From positions 79,369,944 through 79,433,943 of the forward strand of contig CP141130.1 in NCBI GenBank assembly GCA_035236585.1: a stretch of DNA of 64,000 nt. The letters run 5' to 3'. A program made the position numbers and the translations under genes. The stretch comes from Warburgia ugandensis. Lineage: Eukaryota; Streptophyta; Magnoliopsida; Canellales; Canellaceae. This document shows, piece by piece, positions 35,001 to 46,371 of this stretch; within the stretch, counting starts at the first letter, position 1; the number at the start of each line of letters is the position of its first letter. The notes under the pieces were generated by a model. It had not been told where the DNA came from, searched no databases, and saw nothing but the letters and a program-made list of their open reading frames with translations.

Positions 35001-38000
35001 TGTCAAAATGCAAGGTAAGGCTGCACACTATAGACCCTTTGTGGTCCGCCCCTTCCCCAGACCCTACACATGTAGGAGCTTCGTGTGCCAGGCTGCCCTT
35101 GTTATAAGGTTTAACTAGTTCTATGGATATTGATGAAGACTCTATACTTTGAGATTGATAAATGTTTAATTGTTACTTTACCATTTTGAATTTGTTTCAG
35201 TCATATGTTCGTATATTGCATGTTTCTTATTTGCTTCTTGTGTTGGTATGGGTTAGACTAGTCACAAATTCAATATTTTGACTATTGAGAAGGAGCCACA
35301 CTTTTAAGCTTTTTGCTTGATGTCAAATTTACTGTATTGACATTGGATAGCTAACCATTATTTTAAGCTTATTGGTGGTTAATATTTATGAATTATAAGT
35401 TTTAATATGGCTAGTTCTTTTATTTAGTATAATTGACAATCTAAATTTGATGACATCATTAGTTGAGTTTCAGCTTTCTTGGCAGTGATGAATATATAGT
35501 TTGACTTATTGGTGCTAATGTTTTATATAAATATATATTAGGTAACTAAAATAACAAAGAATAATTATCGATATGGATCATGTATATGCTTACTTTTCTT
35601 TGTGATCATACGTAATTTCCTTCTATGTGATCATAAATAATTTCCATCGTTGGCTTTTATCCTGGACTCTTTGATGGATAGTCTGGATCCAAATGGATTT
35701 GGAAGCAAACATTCAAACAAGATCTGAAAATTTGTTCGACTAGAATCCAATCCAGTTGGGATCCTAGTGGATCGTGACTGTAACATAGGCATAGGTGATC
35801 TGAATTGGACTATTTACTCCCCTAATTCTGGGTAAAAAGCAATGGGGTAGAGGCGTAAACGGATGATTATAACTTCATGGACCTAAAGCTAGTGCTAACA
35901 AGGTTAAAACCAAGGAATATTAGGGAAAAGACACTCAAAATTGATCCCTTGATGGATAATTTACCACCTATGCAATGAAGGAAACACCTAGACATTTCTA
36001 TTAAGCCAGCTCTGCTTTGTTCTCTCAAAAAATGAATGTTCATTTTCTTGTCAGTGACAATATGAGGGCATACAAGGGGTGGTGGCTGGAAGGAAATAAA
36101 ATGTCAAAATGGGAAAAGCAGAAGCAAGAAAAGTAACATGGTTATGTTAAAATACAATTAATAGGGATATATGTAGTGGAGAAGTTCCAAAGCTGTTATA
36201 GGTAGTAAGACCTATGTAGTTAGAGGTGCACCTAGGTGCACATACCGTGCCTGAATTCTGTAAAATTGCAGGGGTTTCAGGCTCCAGTGCCTAGGTGTGT
36301 TCTTGGGGTGCACCTAGAGCCTATGTTCAGGCATGCCTCCCATGCCTATGCGCAGGTGATGAGTTGTTAAAATTCCAAACTTCAATTTTTTTTGTTTTTT
36401 CATCTTCCAACCCTATTTTTTCTTCTCTTGAGAGCTTCTGCTGTTAAAACAACCATTCCTCTTCAAGCTTTTACAGATCTAAGCGAAGAAAGGTATAGAT
36501 TGATGAATCTTCCAGCTAAAACCCTATTTTTCTGAAAAAAAATAATGTAAAAATTAGTGCCCTTTTTTATTTTTATTTTTATTTTCATTTTTGGTTTATT
36601 ATTATTATTTTTTAATAAGTCTTGATGGTGGCAGAAACAAACATTCCATTTGTTTTTCTTGTTTGTTTGCTATAGATTTAACTTCTTTTTAGATTTTTTT
36701 CAATTTTTTTTGAAAAAACAGTTACAAAATTTTGAAATAACTTTTGTTTTTTACATTTATTCCTTGAAGCAGATTTTCATTCACATATATAGCTTCAATT
36801 CTTAGAAATTAGCATGTTTGAGTAATATTTTATCATAGAATTATGTTCCTATGTTTTTCTTACCTTTTTTAGGATTTTTGAGATTTATTGAATTTTTATA
36901 ATTCTTAATATTTATTTTTGCTCCTTGTGATTCAGGCGCAAGCCTAGTTGCACCTCTAACTACATAGGGTAAGACACATGGAGTTTTTTTGGTAAGAACA
37001 AATACTTCACTTGAACTATCTCCCACATGTTTTAACTTATTAAATCGTTTCTAGCCAACCAAATGCCCTCAGGTCCCTTAGTTTTGAGAATCTAAGTCAT
37101 TCTCATCAACATACCAGTCCATCAATGCACACAATATATGAGTTAGGGCTGATAGGTTATCTATGTCTGGACAAGCTTTATTGCTTATTGCAGTGGGTGG
37201 ACTATGGCAAATTTAAAAGACGTGTTTGTAGGATGGAGATACCAATCCACTTCAAACATTTTGTTTAACGATACCATTGGTGTTGGTTACCCAATTGGTC
37301 ATCATAATAATCTACTAAATATTCCAGGAAGTACATTATGATATAGGTAATATAATTTACCTGAGACCTGAGGCTGGATAAGTTCCCTTGCTTATTAGAA
37401 TCTGGAATATGTTTGGCGTAGGTTACAAGGAGTGTAGATACTGCTCATGGCCAGTTAAGCCCACAAGAAATAAACACGGTTGAGGCTATTGTAAGAGCAA
37501 GGTACATTTTGTTACCTTCCTTTAGGGATTATTTATTTATTTAAATAATGGATGACCACCCTAACATGTTGCTGTCATGTCAGTGAGTATCCTTTGTCAA
37601 TTATTTTAGTGGGAGTCGGTGATGGGCCTTGGGACATGATGAAGGAATTTGATGATAATATACCTGCTCGTGCTTTTGACAATTTCCAGGTATAAATGGA
37701 AGATGAATCTACATTTTATATGATCTCTTCCTTCAGTTTGTTGTCTGATTTCATCCTGATTTGAGAAGCATTTGTCTTTTCTTGCCAGTTTGTGAATTTT
37801 ACAGAGATTATGTCGAAGAACGTGCCTGTGCCTAGAAAGGAGACTCAATTTGCACTTGCAGCATTGATGGAAATACCTTCTCAGTATAAAGCAACTTTAG
37901 AGCTTAAAATATTGGGGTATTTATGCTTTTGCTTTTATGGTTCTGCCGTCTGTTTTCCATTTTAGGTGCATACTTGCCTGAGACAAAATTGACTGCTAAT

Positions 38001-38616
38001 AATTCTTCTTTGTTGTGATCAACAGTAACCAATCCAGGAAGTACGCAGACAGGGTTCCTCTTCCCCCACCTCTTGGAAATTATGGTGCACCTTCATTTAG
38101 CTCGAAACCTTCCCCTTATGGTAGTGGTTACCAGAGTACACCTTATCATGGGAAAAAAACATCAGTTGCTTCAGCTCCTTCCATGAGCTCCGGATCTGTT
38201 GGTACACGACCTACAAGTGTTGATAACCAGGTTAGCTGCTTCTGAAAATGGTGTCTGTATGCCTTTACCCTTACATATTGGATTGTTTGTTACTTATTTT
38301 AATGTCAAGTCTTGCAGAAAGAAATAAATAAACCATTGCTAAGAATCCTTCAAGTAAACTCATGGTTAACATTTTGTATGTGCTTCCATTAGTGGAATAG
38401 GATCTATTTCTCCCATCATGCTGCAGATTGATTTTTCCTGTAAATTGACAGGTTTGCCCCATTTGCCTTACCGGCCCCAAAGACATGGCTTTTGGTTGTG
38501 GACATCAGGTACACTTTAGTGCCTTGCTTCTTTTACCTTTTTGCTGTCAATCTTTTGTTTTCTTTCTTCTCTCTTGGAAAGTGTTGCTCTCACATAAAAC
38601 ACGACTCGAGACCCCA

Positions 38617-38647
<31 letters not shown>

Positions 38648-40224
38648 GTATTTCTACCTGTTGATTCATCTATAGACATATACGCATATTATGTAGGGAG
38701 AAATATGGGCAGCTTAATATAAAAATAGGCTACTTATATTGCACTTCCCTAAGAAAAGGAAAAACACACCAATAAAGAGGCTACTTATGCTGCATTTCTT
38801 AAAACACAGACACACACAATTGGTGGGCCATAGTGCAAATTTCTTTCTCAATGGACGATTGTAAGCCTTTATTGATGTATATTGATCATGGGTTTGTTAT
38901 ATCCTTTCTCTTTCAAAGGCTACGAAGTAGACACTTACAGTTGTCAGATTATATTGAGGATTTTGGCGATCAGCTGTACAAATCACCCAGATTCTCTATA
39001 GCAAAATATGAGAATTCACAATATCTTATATAATGAGGTCTTCCTTCCTTGTACGTTTGAGAAAAGGAAACGAGCAAGATGATGCCAGCTAGGACTGTAT
39101 GTCATGGCGGGCTGTTGGACGTAGGTTCTATGCCTCAAAGTTCTAATATTTGTGGAGCGCTGACAGAAGCTCTTAACCTAGAATGACAACAATATTGGAG
39201 CCTTATCCTTAAGCTCCTGGTGTCCTGGTTGGTTCGTTCAACTAGATATCTGTACCATAAACCATCATTAGTCTTAGGAGAAACAGAGCTCCAATCTTTT
39301 TCTGGTTGCAGTTATTACTGTTCCAATCTTTGGATTTCCTTTAATGGATGCATTTGTCGAGCTCCTCTTCTAGTAAAACCTAATATTGTTGCAGTTATCA
39401 ATGTACCAATCTATTGCTGTATTTTTCGAGCTTGTTTTTTCTGCAAAGTATATGGGGGAAGATCCATCTGTCGTCCGAACTTTTATGTGTTTCACCCTGC
39501 AGCATTTGTTCCTGTCCCCCGATCGTTCTGTTTCTCTGCCAAAAGTTGGCATCTGGAAGTGGAAGATTTGTGTCTATATTTGCTCGATCCACTTAATTTA
39601 TTCATAGAAAATTGTCCTGGGCACTTCTAGATCAAAGCCAGAAAGCGTGCTGCTCTTCCATTTTTTGTTCTACCCTCCTACGTTAGGTTAAAGTTTACTG
39701 CCCTCATTTTCTTTCTCTCTGGTTGGGGTTTGTGGGTGTCTTCCATTCCATTGGTAGCCTGTGTTCCTGCAAAAGCTCAGAATTGATTCTGACACACCCT
39801 AAAATTTTCAATCCAACAGAGAATGTGTTCTGAAAATTATCTCTTGTACATATGGAAATCCTTTGAAATAGATGTAAAAAGTAAAGAATCACGACCACAT
39901 AAATAGTGCTTTGGTTGGCCCAAACAAGGGTATGCCTTTTATATCAGGGCCTAAGATACTATGAGGGCTTTTATTTTGCACTTTGCGGGTCAGCACGTCC
40001 AATTACGTTGCCCCAATATCGAAGTCTACTCCTAGGCTATTAAAGGGTGTGGATCTCAGCTTCTTATCTAGACATGCTTTTGTAGTTGCTCATGGTAAAC
40101 AATGTAAAATTGATATACTGACAACTAGAAATTGTCTATGCAGACATGCTGTGAATGTGGACAGAGCCTTCAATTGTGCCCTATTTGCCGGAGAGAGATA
40201 GACACCAGAATAAGGCTGTACTAA
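29087..40224 (+). CDS. RGLG: RING-type E3 ubiquitin ligase of the RGLG (copine/vWA-RING) family
   Basis: Transfers ubiquitin to target proteins; Arabidopsis RGLG proteins act at the plasma membrane and nucleus in hormone and drought responses. Eleven coding exons keep one frame through consensus splice sites: 29087-29323, 33805-33889, 33960-34100, 34192-34305, 34401-34498, 37422-37501, 37584-37689, 37789-37916, 38026-38230, 38452-38508, 40144-40224. The product is 443 aa, near the family's usual 450-470. It begins MGGGSS, an N-myristoylation pattern as in RGLG2, then a Ser/Tyr/Gln-rich tail to residue 79. The copine-like vWA domain follows, with the metal-site motif D99-F-T-K-S103 and [11 protein letters not shown]. 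Next is a Ser/Pro linker. The C-terminal RING has C400, C403, C414, H416, C419, C422, C429, C432. All ligands are present, so it should be active. Gene symbol is at family level. Confidence 0.92.
30071..31150. repeat. Diverged ~572-bp tandem duplication in RGLG intron 1
   Basis: 30071-30590 and 30643-31150 share GTTTGGAA..TAGA, CATCCCCAAT, TATTGCAA, ACAGTGTCAA, CTTCTAG, GCATAGTGA, GTGTAATGCTAGTGATTCTG and AAACATTTTGAA in the same order. Confidence 0.8.
32544..32789. repeat. 123-bp tandem duplication in RGLG intron 1
   Basis: 32544-32666 and 32667-32789 are nearly identical: GAATTTAGAGGGAGATGAGA, TCTGTGGAACCACA, CATTTCCTGTGGCAGCTGTA and GTCTAAATAACAGAGA. High identity means it is recent. Confidence 0.95.
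32930..33630. repeat. Interspersed short repeats in RGLG intron 1
   Basis: GAGTTTCTGAATCCATGTGT or close variants followed by GTGATC..AAGTAT.GGGTGG occur near 32945, 33097, 33150, 33351 and 33424. Separately, CCATTGGCTGCTGAATATGT with the following 70 bp occurs at about 33240 and 33548 (step about 309). Confidence 0.8.
34923..35103 (+). mobile_element. Au SINE in RGLG intron 5
   Basis: GGGGAGCCTTGGCACAACAG, GTGTGACTTGGAGGTCACAG, GCCTCTTGTCAAAATGCAAG, GGTCCGCCCCTTCCCCAGAC and CCAGGCTGCCCTT. Flanked by GTTACAAGGTGTAGCTAG (before) and GTTATAAGGTTTAACTAG (after), an imperfect 18-bp target-site duplication. It has the same orientation as the gene. Confidence 0.92.
36212..36967. mobile_element. 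TIR DNA transposon (hAT-like MITE?) in RGLG intron 5
   Basis: Perfect terminal inverted repeat CTATGTAGTTAGAGGTGCA at both ends (36212-36230 and complement at 36949-36967). Flanks AGTAAGAC and GGTAAGAC form an 8-bp duplication with one mismatch, the length used by hAT elements. Subterminal sequence is rich in GTGCACCTAGGTGCA- and GCCTAGG-type palindromes. The inside is AT-rich without a transposase. Confidence 0.78.
38509..40143 (+). other. RGLG intron 10 (1.6 kb)
   Basis: Separates the two halves of the RING domain. Begins CAG|GTACAC and ends TATGCAG. It contains a poly(C)-(CA)n compound microsatellite at about 38610-38647. Frames here of up to 136 codons on both strands overlap and lack domains; I treat them as chance. 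Confidence 0.75.
38610..38647. repeat. Poly(C)/(CA)n microsatellite
   Basis: A run of about 18 C after a CCCCA start, then a (CA)n run. Its exact length is vulnerable to sequencing error. Confidence 0.9.
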
Positions 40225-41324
40225 GACTCCATCTTCCATATGTAGGCAATAAGATTGGATTTGTTTTTGCTTCTGGTCCTGTCTGCTCTGCACATCAAGA
40301 TTCTTTGTATATTGCTTGTTAAGAAAAGAAGGTTTTGATGATAATGCTGAGGCAAGAGAATGCTTCTTGGGCGTGTGTTCGCCGTGCTGCAAATGTGGTC
40401 CTTCTGTACATTACTATCATATTTCAAATTCTTTGGTTAATTTATATTTTTTATGCAACTATGTTTCCTGCTTTTCTACGGTTTTCATGGGCACACCATG
40501 TCTTATCACGTCCAAGGGTGAATTTATGTTGTAGCTGTAGATTGATTGACTTATTTGTTTACCTTTTTAACGAATCAGCCAGAGCAGTCTCTGGGAGATT
40601 AGTTTCCCCTGCGACCGTTTTCCATGTGAAAATATGCGTATCAACTATATATCACAATTGCATGTGGAAACTTTCGGCAGGATTAGTGCATGTGGGACCC
40701 TTTACTGTAATGATCTAGACCATTTGTATGGTTGGCGTGCAGCTTGGACAATCATCTCTGCGTGGCTCATCCATGGTATGGTCTAGTATAGATGGTTTGG
40801 TCATTAAAAAAAGCAAGCCCTACTACTTTATGCCATGACATTTTTTATGTATATTCACTAAATGTACGACAATTTTTCGTTTTTTCCTTGAGCCGTTGAC
40901 TCCTAATATTGGCGGCACAAAGATTTAACTCAATCAGGCAAGAAAATTTCCCATCCAAATATTTGACCCATTTCGTGACTAGGTTCTTATATTGCGCACG
41001 GTTAAGGACTGAGATCGTCCTACAAGGTGGACCCCTCTGTTACTTTACCACAAATTCTAGATAAGGGATGCACCAGTTCACCAACATCAGAATCATTCCC
41101 CCTCTTAAGCTGATATCTTTATAAGAAGAATTACAAAGCAAATTATTCACAACCACTCCTAAATTTAATCCTCGATCAAAGAAAAGCGACTCCAATATGC
41201 AACTAGTGAGATGTCAAGTTTTTTGTCACCAATGTTATTAAACATTTATTGGTATATATATCTTTATATGGGATATACTAATTTTATTTGAACAATATGC
41301 ATTCACATATAGAGTTTACTGTAT
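40225..41324. other. RGLG 3' flank, gene-free
   Basis: Likely includes the RGLG 3' UTR (a poly(A) signal is not clear). No other gene or named repeat recognised. Confidence 0.45.
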
Positions 41325-42440
41325 CCGTATCATCAAGAGATCTCGATTAGGGGTTGGTAACATTAATTTTGTTCATCCATTTTCTTCTATGAAGTGTCAT
41401 GGCTTCATTCAGTCTTAGATTTTTTGAGTCTTTTTTATTAGTTCTATCCATATTCTTTTGGGCCTTTACTTTGCCCTTTTAGAATTTTGGAGTTAGATCG
41501 CCTCATTCCTAACCAGGATCATTTTTTATCTCTACTGGTCAATGTCTAAGCTATTTAAGTTAATCTCGTTCATCTTATTACGTATTGGTGCTACACCTAA
41601 GTTTCCTTTAATGTTTTTATTTCTAATTCTATCTTTTTTGGTCTTGCCTCTCATCTATCTCAACATTTGTATTTCAGCGATGCTCATCCCATGAACGTGC
41701 TGTTCTTTAATTGCCCAACACTAATCCATAGAATATGGCTAACTTTACAACTTGTCATAGAAATTTTCTTTTAGTTTGAGTGGCATTCGCTAATCACACA
41801 AAACACTGGAGGTACATTTCCATTTGTTCCAACTTGGTTGGGTTTTCTGGATAACCTCTCTCTCAATCTCTTTGTTGTTATTAAGTATAAGAAGTGTTCT
41901 TTTAAGTAGACTTCTTGGTTATCTTTATTGGCGCTATACTTATGTTCCTTCTTGCTAAAATTGCATTTCAAATACTTTATCTTAGTTCGGTTGATTTTAA
42001 ATCTTTTAGATTCTAACTTATTTATCTATAACTTCTGCTTTGTTTATAATGCCCTCCATTGTCTTATCAATTAAAATTATATAATTTGCTAATAACATAA
42101 ACCATATAATCTTCTTGTGCAGATGTTTTATGAACTTATCTATAAATAATGTGAAAAGGTACAGGCTCAATGTCGGTCCTCGGTGCAATTTATAGTGATC
42201 GGCAAATTACTAGTATTTCTGCTAGTGGTCCTAACGTTTGTTACTATTTCTTAATACATATCTATGTTTATATACTCTGTGACATTCATTTCTCATTCAA
42301 CACCTATCATATTAACTCCTTGGGGACTTATCATAAGCTTTTTGTAAGTCAATAAAGAAAATGTGGAGGTGCTTCTTCATCTCCCCATGTTTCTCTATCA
42401 AATGTCTAAGTAGGAAAATAGCTTCTATAGATCTTACTGT
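41325..42440 (-). pseudogene. RTE-type LINE reverse transcriptase, decayed 3' portion
   Basis: Reverse transcriptase remnant of a non-LTR retrotransposon. On the minus strand, in order: RSIEAIFLLRHLIEKHGEMK (about 42440-42375) followed by HIFFIDLQKAYDK, the conserved RT palm segment; SPYLFTLFIDK; a decayed FADD-like ILIDKT region; then KCNFSKKEHKYSANK (41971 onward), the plant RTE pattern YMECKFS; GNVPPVFCV (family GVLCD); and further to the left faint MRMLRWM-like and RLRWFGH-like regions. Many stops and frameshifts. The end near 41325-41340 reads TTGATGATAC, like the TTGATG tails of plant RTE elements. 5' truncated. Confidence 0.75.
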
Positions 42441-42544
42441 ATGCATTAACATAATAGAGCTTTTAGTATGGATGAGTTCCATAGGAAAATTGACATCATG
42501 AATGTAGCCTTTGATTTCTCAAGGATTTATTTTCAAATATATAA

Positions 42545-42690
42545 AGGGGATGACATGGTTTTCATCTCAACTTATCTTGAGCCCTTACTATGAGACAAGG
42601 AGATCACTTCATCTCAAGCACCACAAAAGTTACATGTTTTTATCTCAAGATCCACTCAGCTCGATCTACCTTAAGAGCCACTAATACCCT
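42545..42690. repeat. Diverged relative of the 9.6-kb array
   Basis: GGGATGACATGGTTTTCATC..CTTATC..TTGAGC..TTACTATGAGAC resembles the unit GGGATGAGATGGTTTTCAACTCATC..CGAGCACCATTAACAGTGAG at about 9677. A second unit with TCATCTCAAGCACCAC follows. Confidence 0.5.
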
Positions 42691-43859
42691 GTACTATCGG
42701 TTCATGATTTTTCAGCCGTTGATGTAGAGGTATACAATATTTTAGATGGGTCTCCCATGCATGGATCATCCATTGCTTTGATCTACAGTACAGATGGTTT
42801 GGATGATTAAAAAGAGTGAGAAAGCCGCACTTATGTTAAATAATAATGAAAGGGCCAGGCAAGATCCAAAGCCTTCTAACGCAGTGCAGAAGGTGCCTCT
42901 ACCTTGGTTAGGTCATGTTTCCAGGCAGCCTGAGAGTTGTGGGTATGTTTCTCCAAGCATTCCAGGATATGTCCACACTCCAACATTCCAGAAAAAAAAA
43001 TTATGGAGTATAAGCGCGGCTCACTCTTTTCAATTCATGTAAACTGCAACAAGATATATATGTGTCTCCCGTGTGACCCGTTGTGACAATTTAACAATTT
43101 ATGCAATAAAATTCGAACCACAGCTGAACGTTATTCCTCTCCGACTTTTGGTCTCCAAAAGAACGATTAGGAAATCGGAGCACAATGCTCTATATGTCAC
43201 CGAGAACTCTTAACAGATCAAAACTCAAAATCATGCACCCATTTAGAGTTTTCACATATAACTAATCAAAGCAATCTCCTTCAATTAAATGGTTTGGATC
43301 ATTGAAGCAATGTGCCTCCAAAAGGGCTGTTCACAAGATTGAGCAAACATTGCAGGTGTTCTAACTGGTAAATGATCTTTGCTCTTAGAAAAAAAGTAGC
43401 GGGAAACAGTAAAAGGGTCGCTACTATTTTCAGTGGTCCAAACCGTCTATCAAATAGTTCATGCCACGGATGAATCTCATACACCAATAACCAAGCTTCT
43501 CGATAACACAAAGGCTCCTAATAATTCGATGATAAAGAACTTTTAGTCCTCTTACACCCTCTACATAATTCAATTACTTTGCAGAATTCTTCACAGATTT
43601 CCGTTGAAATAATGTTCATAGCGAAACAAAATCCCACAAATCTACCCAACACAGGTACGAAATTTGTACAGATGTTATCGGGAAGGTAGCTATGGCAAAC
43701 ATTCTGCAGAAAGGAGTGAAAGAAGCAGGGCTGAATGAGGCCCAGTGCTCATCTTCTTAGTTTCTCTCATAGCTGCTGCTTGGTCCCAGAACAACAATTC
43801 GTTTCCAGATGCATCATCGGCACATTGGCCAGAAATATGGACCATAGTGACGGAAATAA
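42691..43859. other. Gene-free stretch
   Basis: A plus-strand frame 42794-43042 (82 codons) has no recognised family. Further WAPL-derived sequence could extend leftward from 43860 but I cannot align it. Confidence 0.4.
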
Positions 43860-45150
43860 ATCTAGGCAACTCTCTTCATCTGATCATCCTGATCTGGGCA
43901 ATTCAACGCTGGCAGCGGCTAGCCACGATCAGCTTTGTCATTCCTCATCACCATGTTCACAAGCAAGCACAAAATTCAGACCAGCAAATTGTATTCCTGA
44001 TGGCTGAGATGCTGGTCTCCCTGCTTTCGGTCTTCTGTACTTGAGCTCGAGCCGAACAATGGAATGTGGTTAATTAACAAGGCCAAAATAGAATCTGGCC
44101 CTCCAAGAGCAGCTATCTACTGAGACCCTACGGGGTTTTCATGTGTTAAACCAACCCGAACAGTGACAACAATACGAAGCCAGTCCCGAAGAAGGTCAGA
44201 ATCTTCCTCTTTAACCGCAGAAGAACAGGATTTGGTTGATGAAGCCTGATCCTTGCCAGCTTGTTGTTCATCTTTAATTGATGCTCCATTCTTGGAAATG
44301 CCACAAGAATTTTGAAGCAATAAAAGATGCGACATGATTTTGATGGCACTTGAAATAAGTCCGAACAAAGACAGGGGTGATCAATCACAGCCAGATTTTG
44401 CATTCATCCAAAGCAAATGCTTCTGATTATATTTATTTTGACCAGCCGAATTTCCTATGACCTTGAAGCATTTCAAGTACTAGACTTTGCGAATCTACTT
44501 CGTCTTTAAATTCAGACAATGATAAACCATGTTTCAGCCATCCCTCCAAAGTGGAATGGCAACTTGCAGCAATATCAAAGACAGCATCAAGTCCTCCAAA
44601 TTCTCGTAATCTTTCCCTGGAGTGTTCGCCACGCCGTCTCACTCGGAGAGAAGTTCCTTGATGAGAAGTAGACGTGGATGCTTTCTCCATTTTCGATGGA
44701 GCCATCCATTTTGAGCTTACTTCAGGCTTTACTTTTCCATTATCATCTTTGTTTGATGGCTTTCTCTAGATTGTTGAAGTGGATATAAAATCTGATATTT
44801 TAATCACTTCTGCTTTGTCGTCCGTGGTATCGGGTGTGGGTGGATTCAGGAGTCTCAGAAGAAAGCAAATACATGGAGATGAATCTAGCACATGTTCTTC
44901 TTTACCTTCATTTTCCAAAATATAAAGAAATAGTCGAAGCAGCAAGAGTGCTGGGGGAATCATCGAGGGAAAGGTGTCACAGAATAGCATCAATGATTGT
45001 TCTTACCGGGCCTAGAGTTTTCAGAAGCCCACGCTGCTGCGACGTCCGACCGATTGGCAAAAGAGATAAGAGACGCTCTTACGAATCTGCGAAGGCTGGC
45101 CTGGCAGGAGCCCATCCAAGGCAAAATCCACTTTGTCCATCAAAGGTGGA
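43860..45150 (-). pseudogene. WAPL: WAPL (wings apart-like) cohesin-release factor, degenerate copy
   Basis: WAPL removes cohesin from chromosomes; plants carry one or two genes. Minus strand, N to C: MDKVDFALDGLLPGQPSQIR (about 45140), RASLISFAN and QQRGLLKTLGPVRTIIDAIL (about 45010), DDSPSTLAA, EEHVLDSSPCICFLLRLLNP (about 44890), SSKWMAPSKMEKAS, ERLREFGGLDAVFDIAASCH (about 44600), KHLLWMN, SSAIKIMSHLLLLQNS (about 44345), VGLTHENPVGSQ-stop-IAALGG (about 44135) and ILCLLVNMV (about 43930). These are landmark blocks of the plant WAPL domain in correct order. At least three frameshifts and several nonsense codons break it, and the long N-terminal part is absent. I see no obvious introns between blocks, so a retrocopy is possible but not shown. 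Confidence 0.82.
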
Positions 45151-45239
45151 ACTGCAGGTGATTCTTTGGAAGTCTCTTTCGTGCCAGTCACACCCAAATT
45201 GTGCAACTTGTCCTCCTACAGGATGTTCGACCGTTGTTT

Positions 45240-46040
45240 TCTCCGTCTTCAAGGCCTTCAATCTCATAGAGTCAGACCGTTTGCTGGGGTTTTCGAAGCT
45301 TTATCCCACCTCCTACTCAAATTTCAAACTCATTTGCTGTACTGACAGGGAGTTTTTTGTAGTACTTTGTCATTGAGATATTGCTAAGTAAGAGTTGGTC
45401 ACGTCCCACAAATCAAGGCAACTAGCTTATTCTCATCTTATCTTCCTTCTTTTTCTCTCTTGAGAGTCAATAGAAGATCTCGGGCAACATTCCCACAAAT
45501 TAAATGTTAATACAAGAAAACTGTGCCGGGCGTAGAGTTTTAGAATTTATACTAGAATTTAGAATTTGATGGCATAATTCCATTTTGGGAGGTAGACTTT
45601 TAGAATCTGACAGAATTCGAGGGCGAAATTCGAAAGAAGGGCGGTAGAGTTTTAGAATATAGTTTGCGGAATTTATGAGCAGAATTTAGTTGGAGATTTG
45701 AATTTCCCTTCTGAAAAGTATATTTGACCGACATAATGGAAATTTTATGTGACCATATTTCTCACTTGTGTGGCCAATTCTTGTGGATCCTAGTTACAAA
45801 GAAAGGGTGCGTATTGAATAGTTGTTTTTATAGTCTTCCGGTCAGTTAGGCATCTACATGAGCGTGTAAGAAATATATTAGAAAGATATCATTCACATTA
45901 ATCTACAGAAAGATATTGGGAGTGCAATACATAGTATCCTTAGCTTCTCTTCTTTTACGTGCCTACAATGAAGAAATATGTATATAGTAAAATATGATAA
46001 GTCAAACAAATACAGAAAGGCAAAACAATAACGTATAATA
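45240..46040. other. Gene-free stretch with short GTAGAGTTTTAGAAT repeats
   Basis: GTAGA(G/C)TTTTAGAAT occurs near 45533, 45593 and 45648 within ATTCTAGAATTT-rich DNA. It could be a worn MITE. Nothing else recognised. Confidence 0.45.
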
Positions 46041-46218
46041 AAAAGGGCAGCCCTAGTGCACGAAGCTCCTGTGTATGCATGGTCTAGGGAAGGGGCAGAC
46101 CACAAGGGTCTATTCTACTCAGCCTTACCTTGCATTTTTTAAAGAGGCTATTTCCATGCCTTGAACCTATGACCTCAAGGTCACACAAAAAGTTTTACCG
46201 TTGTACGAAGGTTCCCCT
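46041..46218 (-). mobile_element. Au SINE (first unit of a dimer)
   Basis: Plus strand GGGCAGCCCTAGTGCACGAA to GAAGGTTCCCCTTC. Complete from tail to A-box end. Immediately followed by a second unit in the same orientation. Confidence 0.88.
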
Positions 46219-46371
46219 TCAATGCAGGGTCTAGGGAAGGGGCAGACCACAAGGGTCAATAGTACACAGCCTTACCTTGCATTTTGCAAGAGGCTGTTTC
46301 CACGCTTTTGAACTCGTGACCTCAAGGTCACACGACAACAACTCTATTGTTGCCCCAAGACTCCCCTATCT
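46219..46371 (-). mobile_element. Au SINE (second, tail-truncated unit of a dimer)
   Basis: Begins at ATGCAGGGTCTAGGGAAGGG, lacking about 35 bp of the SINE 3' end, and runs to GCCCCAAGACTCCCC. Same orientation as its neighbour, with no gap. Confidence 0.85.

Noticed and set aside
39220..39630. 136-codon frame between the last two RGLG exons
   Set aside because: Lies in an intron fixed by good splice sites and the split RING domain; no domain, and competing frames on both strands.
43735..44044. Overlapping 90- and 99-codon plus-strand frames
   Set aside because: Also antisense to the WAPL remnant; no domain of their own.
44834..45376. 180-codon plus-strand frame
   Set aside because: Antisense shadow of the WAPL pseudogene, which has the recognisable protein blocks on the minus strand.
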